Assembly (NCBI RefSeq): GCF_900659615.1
Contig: NZ_CAACUY010000012.1
Location: 35,548-99,547 of the forward strand
Origin: Actinomadura fibrosa
GTDB taxonomy: Bacteria; Actinomycetota; Actinomycetes; Streptosporangiales; Streptosporangiaceae
Direction of reading: 5' to 3'
DNA length: 64,000 nucleotides
In this document: one piece after another, positions 42,562 through 52,195 of the stretch
Layout of the letters: every line of letters starts with the position of its first letter
Position numbering within the stretch: the first letter of the stretch is position 1
Made by a program: the position numbers and the translations under genes
The notes under the pieces: generated by a model
Seen by the model: the letters and a program-made list of their open reading frames with translations, nothing else
Databases searched by the model: none
Told to the model about the DNA's origin: nothing

Positions 42562-42659
42562 ACGGCCTCTGACCGTTGCAGCTGGTCAGAGGCCGGTTCG
42601 CGTGGGGTGGCGGGTGCAGGGTTCGAACCTGCGTAGGCTAAGCCGACGGATTTACAGTC
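42562..42659. repeat. Right att-like repeat overlapping tRNA-Tyr
   Basis: Direct repeat of 35691-35788, with scattered mismatches and one extra T. Covers the terminator hairpin (42564-42594) and the 3' half of the intact tRNA-Tyr gene, the usual crossover target of tyrosine integrases. Confidence 0.85.
42564..42594 (-). terminator. tRNA-Tyr terminator hairpin
   Basis: GGCCTCTGACC-gttgcagct-GGTCAGAGGCC, 11-bp perfect stem 14 bp beyond the tRNA 3' end. Confidence 0.75.
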
Positions 42660-42689
42660 CGCTCCCATTGGCCACTCGGGCAACCCGCC
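42608..42689 (-). tRNA. tRNA-Tyr (GTA)
   Basis: 82 nt, class II with a long variable arm (GTCGGCTTAGCCTAC region). Acceptor GGCGGGT/ACCCGCC, anticodon loop CTGTAAA (anticodon GTA), T-loop TTCGAAC, discriminator A. It is the integration site of the island on its left. Confidence 0.96.
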
Positions 42690-42841
42690 GTGGCGTCGCT
42701 CTCGCGACGGCACTGGAAAGAATAGCGGACGGTGGGAGTGGTCGTGACATCGGAGCGGGGGGTGCCGGGCGCGCGCGGGGGTGGGGGTTCCTCGCTACGC
42801 TGCCAGGACCGCGATGGTGCTGCTGAGGGGAAGTGTGTGCG

Positions 42842-43330
42842 ATGGCCGACAGCTCTTTCGACATCGTGAGCAAGCTCGACCGGCAGGAGGTCGACAACGC
42901 GTTGAACCAGGCCGCCAAGGAGGTGGCGCACCGGTTCGACTTCCGGAACGTGGACGCGGGGATCAAGTGGTCCGGGGAGACCATCGACATCCAGGCGAAC
43001 ACGGAGGAACGGGCGAACGCCGTGTTGGACGTCCTGAAGGACAAGCTCGTCAAGCGGGGCATCTCGCTGAAGTCGATCGATCCGGGTGAGCCGAAGCTGT
43101 CGGGCAAGGTGTACAAGCTCGGCGTGGGGCTGAAGGAGGGCATCGGCCAGGACGATGCCAAGAAGATCGGCAAGATCATCCGGGAGGAGGGGCCGAAGGG
43201 GGTCAAGGCCCAGATCCAGGGGGACGAGCTGCGGGTGAGCTCGAAGAAGAAGGACGACCTCCAGGACGTCATCGCCCTGTTGAAGGGCAAGGACCTGGAC
43301 GTGGCGCTTCAGTTCGTCAACTACCGGTGA
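42842..43330 (+). CDS. YajQ family nucleotide-binding protein
   Basis: 162 residues from ATG 42842 with AGGGGAAG upstream. Full-length YajQ (DUF520): [20 protein letters not shown] (about 5-24), [35 protein letters not shown] (about 96-115), [20 protein letters not shown] and the C-terminal LQFVNYR. Family members bind nucleotides, in some species c-di-GMP, and act in transcription control. First core gene right of the island. Confidence 0.95.
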   Translation: MADSSFDIVSKLDRQEVDNALNQAAKEVAHRFDFRNVDAGIKWSGETIDIQANTEERANAVLDVLKDKLVKRGISLKSIDPGEPKLSGKVYKLGVGLKEGIGQDDAKKIGKIIREEGPKGVKAQIQGDELRVSSKKKDDLQDVIALLKGKDLDVALQFVNYR

Positions 43331-43337
43331 CGTAGGC

Positions 43338-43380
43338 GAGCGCGCCGACTTCTTCCCCCGCAGAAGTGGTCGGCGCGCTC
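43338..43380. terminator. Hairpin terminator after yajQ
   Basis: GAGCGCGCCGA (43338-43348) and TCGGCGCGCTC (43370-43380), perfect 11-bp arms, extended by CTTCT/AGAAG, between convergent genes. Confidence 0.75.
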
Positions 43381-43420
43381 GTACTGTTATGACGCGGGGT
43401 ACCGCCGGGTGGTTCGGGCG

Positions 43421-43693
43421 TCAGCCGGCCAATTCCGAGGCGGGGTCGTCGAAGGCGTCCAGGGTGCGGGCGAGGGACGTCAGGTCGAGGTCCAGGACGC
43501 GGGCGAGGGACGCGACGGTGTAGAAGGCGGGGACGGCGATGGCCCCGCGTTCGATCTTCCTGAGGGTGTCGAGGGAGATGTCGGCGTCGCGGGCGACGGC
43601 GGCGGCGCTGCGGGGGCCGCGGGCGGCGCGGAGGATCTGGCCGAGGGCCCGGCCGCGGTCGCGCTGCTCTTGGGTGAGGGGTGTCCTGACCAT
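43421..43693 (-). CDS. XRE family HTH regulator (small)
   Basis: 90 residues from ATG 43691-43693; ATG 43700-43702 is possible. The protein is essentially one HTH: RAARGPRSAAAVARDADISL (about 23-42), TLRKIERGAIAVPAFYTVA (about 44-62), ARVLDLDLTSLA. Divergent from map with a palindrome in the 35-bp gap that it probably binds, giving autoregulation and control of map. Confidence 0.85.
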   Translation of the reverse strand: MVRTPLTQEQRDRGRALGQILRAARGPRSAAAVARDADISLDTLRKIERGAIAVPAFYTVASLARVLDLDLTSLARTLDAFDDPASELAG

Positions 43694-43703
43694 GGGGTGC
43701 ATT

Positions 43704-43722
43704 CTAATACTGGTATTAGTAT
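43704..43722. promoter_or_regulatory. XRE/map divergent operator overlapping the map -10
   Basis: CTAATAC-TG-GTATTAG (43704-43719), perfect 7-bp arms. TAGTAT (43717-43722) is a good -10 box located 6 bp before the map ATG, which points to a leaderless map mRNA whose promoter is covered by the operator. Confidence 0.65.
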
Positions 43723-43728
43723 CTACGC

Positions 43729-44496
43729 ATGGTTGCTTACCGAAGCCCACGTGAGTGGAAGATCATGCGCGAGGCGGGCCGGGTGGTCGCGCGGGCGCTG
43801 GACGCCGTGCAGGAGGCCGCGGAGGCGGGGATCGAGGTGCGCGAGCTGGACGCGGTCGCGGCCCGGGTCCTCAAGGAGAACGGCGCGCGGTCCAATTTTC
43901 TGGGGTACCGCCCGAGCTGGGCGCCCATGCCGTTTCCGGCGACGCTGTGCGTGTCGGTGAACGATGTGGTCGTGCACGGGATCCCCGGCCGGCAGGTGCT
44001 GAAGGAGGGTGATCTGGTCTCGATCGACTTCGGCGCGGAGGTCGGGGGGTATCACGGGGACGCGGCGAGGTCGTTCACGGTCGGGGCCGCGGATCCGGGG
44101 GCCCAGCGGCTCATGGACGTCACGCGGGAGGCGCTGGAGCGGGCGATCGCGGCGGCGGTGCCCGGTGGCAGGCTCGGGGACATCTCGCATGCCGTCGAGC
44201 GGACGGCGAGGAAGGCCGGCTACGGGATCCTTGAAGGTTGCGGTGGTCATGGGATCGGGACGGCGATGCATGAGGAGCCGGCCGTTCCCAATACGGGGAA
44301 GGCGGGGCGCGGGCTCGTTCTAAAAGAGGGGCTGACGATCGCGATCGAGCCGATGTTCCACGAGGGCGGGAACGACGGGACGCGGCTGCTGCCGGACGGG
44401 TGGTCGATCGCGACGGCGGACGGGAGCCGGGCCGCCCATTTCGAGCACTCCGTCGCGATCACGGCGGACGGGCCCGTGGTGCTGACCGCGCCGTAG
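43729..44496 (+). CDS. map: Methionine aminopeptidase, type I
   Basis: 255 residues from ATG 43729. Pita-bread fold with all five metal ligands: SIDFGAEVGGYHGDAAR (Asp, Asp; about 98-114), GHGIGTAMHEEP (His; about 171-182), IEPMF (Glu; about 204-208), FEHSVAIT (Glu; about 236-243). It removes the N-terminal methionine from nascent proteins. It stands apart from the ribosomal-protein map locus usual in bacteria, so it is likely a second map copy under its own XRE control. Confidence 0.95.
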   Translation: MVAYRSPREWKIMREAGRVVARALDAVQEAAEAGIEVRELDAVAARVLKENGARSNFLGYRPSWAPMPFPATLCVSVNDVVVHGIPGRQVLKEGDLVSIDFGAEVGGYHGDAARSFTVGAADPGAQRLMDVTREALERAIAAAVPGGRLGDISHAVERTARKAGYGILEGCGGHGIGTAMHEEPAVPNTGKAGRGLVLKEGLTIAIEPMFHEGGNDGTRLLPDGWSIATADGSRAAHFEHSVAITADGPVVLTAP

Positions 44497-44497
44497 G

Positions 44498-45352
44498 TCA
44501 GCGGCGGCCGGCCATGCGCTCCAGGCGGGCGATCCGGTCGGCCGTCGGGGGGTGGGTGGAGAAGAGCTTGCCGATCCCGGCGCCGCTGAACGGGTTGGCG
44601 ATCATGAGGGCGCTGGTGGTGGCGAGCTCGGGGTCCTGGGGCAGCGGCATCGCCCGGGTGCCGGCGTCGATCTTGCGGAGGGCGGAGGCGAGGGCGAGGG
44701 GGTCGCCGGTGAGGCGGGCGCCGGACATGTCGGCCTGGTACTCGCGGGTCCGGCTGATGGCCATCTGGACGACGGCGGCGGCGATGGGCCCGAGGACGAG
44801 CATGAGGAGCGCACCGAGGATCCCGGGGCCGTCGTCGTCCTCGGACCGCCCGATCGGCAGGAAGATCGCCAGATGGGACAGGTAGGTGATCACGGTGGCG
44901 ATCGCGGCGGCGACGGAGGAGATGAGGATGTCGCGGTTGTAGACGTGGGAGAGCTCGTGGCCGAGGACGGCGCGCAGTTCCCGCTCGTCCAGCATCTGGA
45001 GGATGCCGCGGGTGCAGCAGACCGCGGCGTTGCGCGGGTTGCGGCCGGTGGCGAACGCGTTGGGCTGCCGGGTCTCGGAGACGTAGAGCCGCGGCATGGG
45101 CTGCCGGGACGCGGTGGCGAGCTCGCGGACGAGCCGGTAGAGCACCGGGGCCTCGACCTCGCCGACCGGGTGGGCGCGCATCGAGCGGAGCGCGATGCGG
45201 TCGCTGAACACGTACGCCACGCCGTTGGTGCCGAGCGCGATGACCAGGGCGATCGTGAGCCCGGCGCCGCCGCCGAGGACCCAGCCGACCGCGAGCATCA
45301 ATGCCGACAGCGCAGCGATCAGAGCCGCCGTCTTGACGCCGTTGAACCGCAC
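44498..45352 (-). CDS. htpX: Membrane zinc metalloprotease HtpX
   Basis: 284 residues from GTG 45350-45352 with GGAGG upstream. Zinc site HELSH (about residues 131-135) followed by the third ligand in [10 protein letters not shown], four membrane segments (two N-terminal, two flanking about 148-190) and [16 protein letters not shown]. HtpX degrades misfolded membrane proteins with FtsH. Convergent with map (1-bp gap). Confidence 0.95.
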   Translation of the reverse strand: MRFNGVKTAALIAALSALMLAVGWVLGGGAGLTIALVIALGTNGVAYVFSDRIALRSMRAHPVGEVEAPVLYRLVRELATASRQPMPRLYVSETRQPNAFATGRNPRNAAVCCTRGILQMLDERELRAVLGHELSHVYNRDILISSVAAAIATVITYLSHLAIFLPIGRSEDDDGPGILGALLMLVLGPIAAAVVQMAISRTREYQADMSGARLTGDPLALASALRKIDAGTRAMPLPQDPELATTSALMIANPFSGAGIGKLFSTHPPTADRIARLERMAGRR

Positions 45353-45434
45353 TTTCCCGTTGCCTCCCCGTCGACTTCAGGACATCGGTACCAACGCTTT
45401 GACCTGCCGCGACGTTCCCGGGGGCGGGCGGGCG

Positions 45435-46922
45435 TCAGCTGACCTGCGACACCGTCTGCAGGACGAGCTGCGGCGCGACCGACAGGACGGCGGCGCCGGC
45501 GGCGGTCGCGGCGATCGCGGCGCGGACGGGCAGGCCGGGGGCGGCGTCGTAGGGGCGTCCGGTGGGTTCGGCGAACAGGCGGGCGGCCCAGGCGAGGTAG
45601 TAGTACAGGCCGATGACCGTGTTGACGGCCATCACGACGGCGAGCCAGGTGACGTCGCCCGCGACGGTCGCGCGGAACACGACGACCTTCGCGAACAGTC
45701 CCATCACGCCGGGCGGGAGGCCGGCGAGGCAGATGAGGAAGAACGCGAGGGCGGCGGCGACGGCGGGGCTGCGGCGGGCGAGGCCGCGGTAGTCGTCGAG
45801 GGTGTCGTAGGACGTCCCGGACGCGGGGGTGCGGCGCCGGAAGCCGGTCACGACGGCGAAGGCGCCGAGGTTCATGACGGCGTAGAGGGCGACGTAGGCG
45901 GTGGTGGCGGCGACGGCCTCGGGGAGGCGGCGGCCGCCGACGGCGAGCGGGGCGAGCATGTAGCCGGACTGGGCGACGGAGGACCAGGCGAGGAGGCGGA
46001 TCGCGGTCCGCTGGCGGAGGGCGAGGAGGTTGCCGAGCGTCATGGTGACGGCCGCGAGGATGCCGACGAGGGGTCCCCACACGTGGCCGTAGGCGGGGAA
46101 GCCGAGGGCGAGGACGATGGCGAGTCCCGCGAAGCCGGCGGCCTTGGAGACCACGGACAGGAACGCGGCGACGGGCAGCGGGGCGCCCTGGTAGACGTCC
46201 GGGGCCCAGAAGTGGAAGGGGACGGCGGCGACCTTGAACGCGAACCCGGCGAGGACGAGGACGACGCCGACGGCGGCGACCGGGTCGAGGTCGGAGGGGA
46301 GCCGCTCCAGGGCGGGGGCGATCCGGTCGAGGTGCATGGCGCCGGTCGCGCCGTACACGAGGCTGATGCCGAACAGCATGACGGCGGCGGAGACGACGGA
46401 GACGAGGAACAGCTTCAGCGCGGCCTCGGACGCGGCGCCGTCGTAGCGGCGGAGGCCGACGAGGGCGAAGACGGGCAGCGAGAGGGTCTCCAGCGCGACG
46501 ACGAGCAGGATCAGGTCGCGGGCGGCGACGAGGGACAGGGCGCCGATGACGGCGGCGAGCAGCAGGAAGTGGTACTCGCCCGCGGGGATCTCCGAGTCGG
46601 TGATCTCCTGGAGGGACAGCAGGACGACGACCACGGCGGCGGCGAGGACGAGGCCCTGGAACAGGAGCGTGAAGTCGTCGGCGACGTAGGAGCAGGAGCG
46701 GGGGCCGCCGGCGCGCAGGCCGTCCGGGAGGCAGAAGGTGGCGCGGCGGTCGCCGGCGGCGAGGACGGCGACGGCGAGCAGCGCGACCGCGAGGGAGCCG
46801 CCGCTGAGCAGGCCGAGGACGCGGCGCGGGACGTCGAAGGCGTCGGCGAGCAGGAGCCCGATCGCCGCCACGGCGAGGATCAGCGGCGGCGCGATCGCCG
46901 CGTAGTCGATGCCCTGGATCAT
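45435..46922 (-). CDS. nuoN: NADH-quinone oxidoreductase subunit N
   Basis: 495 residues from ATG 46920-46922. Antiporter-like subunit with about 14 membrane segments; conserved VALETLSLPVFAL (about 141-153, Glu in TM5), FKVAAVPFHFWAPDVYQGAP (about 226-245, Lys in TM7) and the lysine further on in the second half. Last gene of the complex I operon. It follows nuoM by 37 bp. Confidence 0.95.
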   Translation of the reverse strand: MIQGIDYAAIAPPLILAVAAIGLLLADAFDVPRRVLGLLSGGSLAVALLAVAVLAAGDRRATFCLPDGLRAGGPRSCSYVADDFTLLFQGLVLAAAVVVVLLSLQEITDSEIPAGEYHFLLLAAVIGALSLVAARDLILLVVALETLSLPVFALVGLRRYDGAASEAALKLFLVSVVSAAVMLFGISLVYGATGAMHLDRIAPALERLPSDLDPVAAVGVVLVLAGFAFKVAAVPFHFWAPDVYQGAPLPVAAFLSVVSKAAGFAGLAIVLALGFPAYGHVWGPLVGILAAVTMTLGNLLALRQRTAIRLLAWSSVAQSGYMLAPLAVGGRRLPEAVAATTAYVALYAVMNLGAFAVVTGFRRRTPASGTSYDTLDDYRGLARRSPAVAAALAFFLICLAGLPPGVMGLFAKVVVFRATVAGDVTWLAVVMAVNTVIGLYYYLAWAARLFAEPTGRPYDAAPGLPVRAAIAATAAGAAVLSVAPQLVLQTVSQVS

Positions 46923-46959
46923 GCGGCCCCTCCCGGGCGTCCGGCCCGTGTCGTGCGCA

Positions 46960-48462
46960 TCAGCCGCCTCCGAACAGGGCGCGCACCGGCGCGGTGGTCA
47001 CTTCCAGCAGGGTCTTCGGCCAGAGCCCGACGAGCAGCGTCAGCGCGATCAGCGGGACCCAGGCGGCGTACTCCGGGACGGTGATCGCCGCCGGGCCGCG
47101 GGCGGCGGCGCCGTCCGCCGGCCCGTGGGTGATCTTGGCGAGCATGCGGAGGAAGTACGCGGCGGTGAGCACGGCGCCGAGCGCGGCGACGGCCATGAAC
47201 GTCACGAACGTCTCGCGGGGCAGGTCGGCGTGCGGCCGGTACGCGCCGAGCAGGGCGAGCATCTCGCCCCAGAAGCCGGCGAGCCCGGGCAGGCCGAGCG
47301 AAGCGACGGACGCGAAGGTCAGGATGGACGCGAGGCGGGGCGCGGTGCCGAGCATCCCGCCGCCGAGCTCGTCGAGGTCGGCGGTGCCCCAGCGCTCCTT
47401 GACGGCTCCGGCGAGGAAGAAGAGCAGGCTCGTGATCAGGCCGTGCGCGACGTTGCCGAACAGCGCCGCGTTGACGCCGACGGGGGTGAGGGTCGCGATG
47501 CCGAGCAGAACGAACCCCATGTGCCCGACGGACGAGTAGGCGATCATCCGTTTGAGGTCGCGCTGGGCGAGGCAGGCGAGCGCGCCGTACACGATCCCGA
47601 TGACCGCGAGGAGGCCGAGCCAGGGCGCCCACACGCGCGCCCCGTCCGGTGCGAGCGGCAGCGCGACGCGGACCAGGCCGTACGTCCCCATCTTCAGCAG
47701 GACGCCGGCGAGCAGCACCGACCCGACGGTGGGGGCCTCGGTGTGGGCGTCCGGGAGCCAGGTGTGCAGCGGCCACATCGGCACCTTGACCGCGAGGCCG
47801 AGCGCCATCAGCGCGAACGCCGCCACCTGGACGCCGTGGGACAGGCCCGCGCCGTGCCGCCGCGCCAGCTCGGTCATGTCGAGCGTGCCCGCGTTCACGG
47901 CGACGAGCAGCATCCCGGCGAGGAGGAGCCCGGAGCCGAGCAGCGTGTACAGGATGAACTTGGACGCGGCGGCGCGGCGGCCCGGCCCGCCCCACACGAT
48001 GATCACCACGTACATCGGGATGAGGACGACCTCGAAGAACACGAAGAACAGCACGAGGTCGAGGGCGGTGAACGTGCCGAGCAGCCCGATCTCCAGGACG
48101 AGGAGCAGCGCGGTGAGCAGCCGGATCCGGCCGCCCGCGGGCGGGTGCCGCAGCGTGTAGAGGAAGCAGAGGAAGGTCAGCAGCGCGGTCAGCACGACGA
48201 GCGGCAGGGAGATCCCGTCCGCGCCGAGGTGGAAGCGCAGCCCGATCGCGGGCGCCCAGGCGCGGTCGACGTCCAGCTGGGTCCGGGACGTGGCGCCGAA
48301 GTCGAACGCGGTCAGCGCGGACACGGCGACCAGCAGCGTCGCGCCGGACACCGCGGCGCCGAAGCGGCGGACGGCGAGGTCGGTCGGCAGGAACCGGTCC
48401 GCCGGGACGAGCATGGCGAGCGCCCCGCACAGCGGGATCGCCATCATCAGCAGGAAGATCAC
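46960..48462 (-). CDS. nuoM: NADH-quinone oxidoreductase subunit M
   Basis: 500 residues from GTG 48460-48462, whose GTGA overlaps the nuoL stop. Antiporter-like subunit with FFVFFEVVLIPMYVVI (about 119-134, conserved TM5 Glu), [19 protein letters not shown] (about 219-237), and HGLITSLLFFLAG. Pumps protons in complex I. The frame runs open far upstream inside nuoL but that is another gene's antiphase. Confidence 0.95.
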   Translation of the reverse strand: MIFLLMMAIPLCGALAMLVPADRFLPTDLAVRRFGAAVSGATLLVAVSALTAFDFGATSRTQLDVDRAWAPAIGLRFHLGADGISLPLVVLTALLTFLCFLYTLRHPPAGGRIRLLTALLLVLEIGLLGTFTALDLVLFFVFFEVVLIPMYVVIIVWGGPGRRAAASKFILYTLLGSGLLLAGMLLVAVNAGTLDMTELARRHGAGLSHGVQVAAFALMALGLAVKVPMWPLHTWLPDAHTEAPTVGSVLLAGVLLKMGTYGLVRVALPLAPDGARVWAPWLGLLAVIGIVYGALACLAQRDLKRMIAYSSVGHMGFVLLGIATLTPVGVNAALFGNVAHGLITSLLFFLAGAVKERWGTADLDELGGGMLGTAPRLASILTFASVASLGLPGLAGFWGEMLALLGAYRPHADLPRETFVTFMAVAALGAVLTAAYFLRMLAKITHGPADGAAARGPAAITVPEYAAWVPLIALTLLVGLWPKTLLEVTTAPVRALFGGG

Positions 48463-50495
48463 AGGAAGATCACCACCCCGGCGGCGATGACGACGACGCC
48501 CGCGAGCAGGCCGGTCAGGTAGGTCTGCGGGTTGCCGTTCTGCGGGAGCCGGAGGAGGCCGCCGAGCCGCCGCGCCTCCCGTCCGGTGCCGACGACGGCG
48601 GCGTCGATGCCGCGCGCGTCGGCGACCACGACGAGCCGCGCCAGCGCCCGGACGGGCCGGACGATCAGCAGCGCGTACAGCTCGTCCACGTAGAAGGCGC
48701 GGGCGAACACGGGACGGAGGGCGCCGAGGGTGCGCGCCGGGTCCGCCGCCCGGTCGCGGTTCCAGACGAGGTACGCGGCGCCCGCCCCGGCGGCGGTCAG
48801 CAGCAGGCCGAGCAGCGCCGATCCGGCGTGGGGGCGCAGCTCGTCCGCGCCGAGGCCGAAGAAGCCGAGGACCACGGCGGGGACGGCCAGCGCCGCCACC
48901 GTCCACGACATGATCCGCGGCGCCTCGCGGACCTCGTACGCGCCGCGCGGCTCGCCGAAGAACGTCATCAGCCAGGCGCGGGCCGCGTACGCCGCCGTCA
49001 GCGCGACCGTGAGCAGCAGCCCGAGATAGACAAGCCACGCCACGCCCGCCGGCAGGTCGACGTGCGCGGAGGTGCCGCCGTGCAGGGCCGAGTGCTGGGC
49101 GGCCTCGATGACGGAGTCCTTGCTGAACCAGCCGCTGAACGGCGGGACGCCGGCGAGCGCGGCGAAGCCGGCCGTCATCGACCAGAACGTGATCGGCATG
49201 CCGCGCCGGAGGCCGCCGTAGGACGCCAGCATGTTCGAGCCCGCGACCACGATGACGCAGCCGGCGGACAGGAACAGCAGCGCCTTGAAGGCTCCGTGCG
49301 CGAGCAGGTGGAAGATCGCCGCGGTGTCGGCGCCGACCGCGAGCCCGGCGGCCATCACGCCGAGCTGGCTGATCGTCGAGTAGGCGAGGACGCGCTTCAG
49401 GTCGTCCTGCGCGAGGGCCGCCAGCGCCGAGCCGACCATGGAGACCACCGCGACGGCGCCGAGCACGGTCAGCGCGGCCGGGGCCGCCGCGAACACCCCG
49501 GACAGCCGCGCGACGACGTACACGCCCGCGGCGACCATCGTCGCCGCGTGGATCAGCGCGCTGATCGGCGTCGGGCCCGCCATCGCGTCCGGGAGCCAGG
49601 TGTGCAGGGGAAACTGCGCGCTCTTGCCCGCGACCCCGGCGAGCAGCAGCAGCGCCGCCACGGTCACCGTCGTGTGCGGCAGGTCCCCCGCCTTCGCGAG
49701 GACGGTGCCGAGGGAGAACGAGCCCGCACCGGCGCCGAGCACGAGGATGCCGAGAAGGAAGCCGACGTCGCCGAGCCGCGTGACGAGGAACGCCTTCACC
49801 GCGGCCCGCGAATTGTCCCGCTCCTCCCAGTGGTGGCCGATCAGGAAGTACGAGCAGACGCCCATGACCTCCCAGCCCGCGTACAGCACGAGCAGGTCGC
49901 CGGCGAACACGACCAGCAGCATCGCGGCCGTGAACAGCGAGATGAACGCGGCGTAGGACGAGTAGCGGCGGTCCCCGTCCATGTACGCGACCGAGTACAC
50001 CTGGACGGCGAGCGCCACGCAGCAGACCATCAGCCCCACAACGGCGGACAGTCCGTCCACCTGGAGCCCCACCCTGATCGGGACGGACCCGGTGTCGATG
50101 AGCGTGAGCACGCCCGTCCGCGCACCCGGGTCGCGCCAGACGGTGAACGCGACGATCGCGCTGAAGACCAGGGACACCGCGATCGGCAGGCACGCGATCA
50201 GCGCCGGGCCGTTGCGCAGCGGCGACCGGCCCGCGCTGCCGGGCGCGGGCCCCGGAGCATGCGTCCCCTCCGCAGGCAGCACTTCGTCGGACGACGGCGC
50301 GCCTTCGAGGGGCGCGGGTTCGGCGGCGGGAATCTCGTCGCCCGTGGGTGTGCCTTCGGTCGTGGCGCTGTGCGGCGGGCGTTCGCCGGACGGGACGCTG
50401 CCGCCGAGCACGCGCGTCAGCCGCGGGCCGAGGAGGAGGCCGGCGAACGCGGCCGCGAACGGCAGCGGGATGGCCAGCGAGGCGAGCCAGATCAC
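48459..50495 (-). CDS. nuoL: NADH-quinone oxidoreductase subunit L
   Basis: 678 residues from GTG 50493-50495 with GAGGAGG upstream and GTGA overlap with the nuoK stop. Largest antiporter-like subunit: [19 protein letters not shown] (about 198-216), [20 protein letters not shown] (about 290-309), and the C-terminal lateral helix region from about 580. Residues 35-85 contain an unusual Glu/Pro/Ala-rich insertion between the first two membrane segments. Confidence 0.95.
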   Translation of the reverse strand: MIWLASLAIPLPFAAAFAGLLLGPRLTRVLGGSVPSGERPPHSATTEGTPTGDEIPAAEPAPLEGAPSSDEVLPAEGTHAPGPAPGSAGRSPLRNGPALIACLPIAVSLVFSAIVAFTVWRDPGARTGVLTLIDTGSVPIRVGLQVDGLSAVVGLMVCCVALAVQVYSVAYMDGDRRYSSYAAFISLFTAAMLLVVFAGDLLVLYAGWEVMGVCSYFLIGHHWEERDNSRAAVKAFLVTRLGDVGFLLGILVLGAGAGSFSLGTVLAKAGDLPHTTVTVAALLLLAGVAGKSAQFPLHTWLPDAMAGPTPISALIHAATMVAAGVYVVARLSGVFAAAPAALTVLGAVAVVSMVGSALAALAQDDLKRVLAYSTISQLGVMAAGLAVGADTAAIFHLLAHGAFKALLFLSAGCVIVVAGSNMLASYGGLRRGMPITFWSMTAGFAALAGVPPFSGWFSKDSVIEAAQHSALHGGTSAHVDLPAGVAWLVYLGLLLTVALTAAYAARAWLMTFFGEPRGAYEVREAPRIMSWTVAALAVPAVVLGFFGLGADELRPHAGSALLGLLLTAAGAGAAYLVWNRDRAADPARTLGALRPVFARAFYVDELYALLIVRPVRALARLVVVADARGIDAAVVGTGREARRLGGLLRLPQNGNPQTYLTGLLAGVVVIAAGVVIFL

Positions 50496-50923
50496 GGAGT
50501 CGCCTCCTCGCGCCGCGCGGCACCGGCTTCGCCGGGCTCGCCGGGCAGGCCGGGTTCGCCGGGCTCGTCCGCCGGAGCCGCTTCGTCGAGGGCCTCCGCT
50601 TCGGCCGGACGTGCGCCGTCCTCCGCGAGCGTGCGGAGGCGGTCGACGTCGATCATCTGGCGGTTGCGGTACACCAGCAGCACGATCGCGAGCCCGAGCC
50701 CGATCTCCGCCGCCGCGATCACGATCGTGAACAGCGTGAGGACCTGGCCGCCGTGGAGCCGGTCGCGGAACCACATGTCGAACGCGACGAGGTTCAGGTT
50801 CACGGCGTTCAGCATCAGCTCGACCGACATCAGGACGAGGATCGCGTTGCGGCGCGCGAGCACGCCGTACACGCCGATGGAGAACAGCAGGGCCGCGACG
50901 ACCGTCGGGTAGGCGAGATGCAT
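50492..50923 (-). CDS. nuoK: NADH-quinone oxidoreductase subunit K with C-terminal extension
   Basis: 143 residues from ATG 50921-50923; usual NuoK is about 100. Three membrane segments carry [20 protein letters not shown] (about 20-39, functional Glu) and [14 protein letters not shown] (about 68-81, second Glu). The extra ~40 residues (from about 100) are acidic, Pro/Gly-rich and likely disordered. Overlaps nuoJ stop by 1 bp and nuoL start by 4 bp. Confidence 0.93.
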   Translation of the reverse strand: MHLAYPTVVAALLFSIGVYGVLARRNAILVLMSVELMLNAVNLNLVAFDMWFRDRLHGGQVLTLFTIVIAAAEIGLGLAIVLLVYRNRQMIDVDRLRTLAEDGARPAEAEALDEAAPADEPGEPGLPGEPGEAGAARREEATP

Positions 50924-51480
50924 CAGCGCTCCCCGTCCGCGGGCGTCCCGGCCGGGCGCTTCTCGGCCGGGCGGCTCTTCGGGCGGATGTCGGAGCGGGA
51001 CAGGACGATCGCGCCGACCAGCGACGCCAGCAGGAGCACCGACAGCACCTCGAACGGCAGCACCCAGGTGCGGAAGACGGCGGCGCCCAGCGCGTCCGCC
51101 GAGCCGCCGCCCGCGCGGAGCGGCATCCGCTCGTCCCAGAAGCCCATCGCCATGACGGTCACGAGCACCGCCGCGGTGGCGGCCGCGACCCCCGCCGCGA
51201 CCCACCGGTTGCCGGAGTCGAGGTCGGCGGACCCGCCGATCGGCGCGCGGGTCAGCATGATCCCGAAGAGCAGCAGGACGACGATCGCGCCGACGTAGAT
51301 CAGCACCTGCACCCACGCCACGAACTCCGCCGTCAGGACGAGGTAGCCGCCCGCCAGCGCGCCGAACGTCACCACCAGCCACAGCGCCGCGTGGACGAGC
51401 TGCCGCGTCGTCACCACCATGATCCCGGACCCGACGGCGACCACGCCGAGCAGCGCGAAGACGACCTCCTGCCCGCTCAC
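50923..51480 (-). CDS. nuoJ: NADH-quinone oxidoreductase subunit J
   Basis: 185 residues from GTG 51478-51480, overlapping the nuoI stop by 4 bp. Five membrane segments with the signature [20 protein letters not shown] (about 52-71), including the TM3 pi-bulge region. The longer open frame upstream is antiphase to nuoI and low-complexity. Confidence 0.93.
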   Translation of the reverse strand: MSGQEVVFALLGVVAVGSGIMVVTTRQLVHAALWLVVTFGALAGGYLVLTAEFVAWVQVLIYVGAIVVLLLFGIMLTRAPIGGSADLDSGNRWVAAGVAAATAAVLVTVMAMGFWDERMPLRAGGGSADALGAAVFRTWVLPFEVLSVLLLASLVGAIVLSRSDIRPKSRPAEKRPAGTPADGER

Positions 51481-52088
51481 GTCCCCGCCTCCGGCGGCTT
51501 CGGGGCATCCTCCGGCGGCTTCGGGGCTCCCTCCGGCGGCTTGCGGGCGGCCCCCGGCGGCCGGCGCGAAGCGCGTGCCGCGGCCTTCTCGGCGGTGCCC
51601 ACTTCCTTGGGCGGCTCGGCGGCCGGGTCGTGGGCCTGTGGGGGCGGGACGGTCCACATCCACTCCCGCAGCCGCTCCTTCTCATGGGTCAGCTCGGCGA
51701 TGTCGTACTCGGCGTACTCGAACTCCGGCGACCAGAACAGGGCGTCGAACGGGCATACCTCGATGCAGATGCCGCAGTACATGCAGAGCGCGAAGTCGAT
51801 CGCGAACCGGTCGAGGACGTTCCGCGTGCGCGCGCGCCCGCCGCCCTCCGCCGGGAGGGTCTCCTTGTGGGAGTCGATGTAGATGCACCAGTCCGGGCAT
51901 TCGCGCGCGCAGAGCATGCAGACCGTGCAGTTCTCCTCGAACAGCGCGATGACGCCCCGGCTGCGCGGCGGCAGGTCGGGCTGCACTTCGGGGTATTGAC
52001 GCGTGATGGAGCGCCGCGTCATCGTCCGCAATGTGACCGCCAGCCCTTTGGCCAGCCCGCCTCCTGGTAGCCGTCCCACGCGCCCCAT
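51477..52088 (-). CDS. nuoI: NADH-quinone oxidoreductase subunit I (ferredoxin-like)
   Basis: 203 residues from ATG 52086-52088 (AGGT upstream); a GTG three codons on is possible. Two [4Fe-4S] motifs, [15 protein letters not shown] (about 58-72) and [12 protein letters not shown] (about 103-114), carry clusters N6a and N6b between NuoG-side donors and NuoB. The C-terminal 50 residues are Pro/Lys-rich with repeated KPPE units, unusual for NuoI. An opposite-strand gene separates it from nuoH. Confidence 0.93.
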   Translation of the reverse strand: MGRVGRLPGGGLAKGLAVTLRTMTRRSITRQYPEVQPDLPPRSRGVIALFEENCTVCMLCARECPDWCIYIDSHKETLPAEGGGRARTRNVLDRFAIDFALCMYCGICIEVCPFDALFWSPEFEYAEYDIAELTHEKERLREWMWTVPPPQAHDPAAEPPKEVGTAEKAAARASRRPPGAARKPPEGAPKPPEDAPKPPEAGT

Positions 52089-52195
52089 GATTGCGTACCT
52101 GGGGCCTGCGGGGAACGCGGTGGGTGTGGCGTTCGTCGAACAGGAGTGGACTCGCGCGGTCCACGGTCCCGTAAGTCTGCGGGTGAGGAGGGCAA

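Larger units (their letters stand above)
35691..42659. mobile_element. tRNA-Tyr genomic island
   Basis: Bounded by ~98-bp direct repeats, 35691-35788 and 42562-42659, that contain the tRNA-Tyr terminator and the 3' half of the tRNA gene. The intact tRNA is at the right end, the partial copy at the left. Contents: DUF262-HipA operon, XRE-DUF5753 and ATP-binding pseudogenes, an HTH/sensor gene and a PP2C-like gene. The 36.0-39.1 kb part is clearly poorer in GC than flanking DNA. No integrase, replication or transfer gene remains inside, so it is probably immobile or mobilised in trans. Confidence 0.75.

Noticed and set aside
46960..50523. One giant protein spanning nuoM and nuoL
   Set aside because: The upper two-thirds of that frame is out of phase with nuoL and lacks membrane segments; nuoM starts at GTG 48460-48462.
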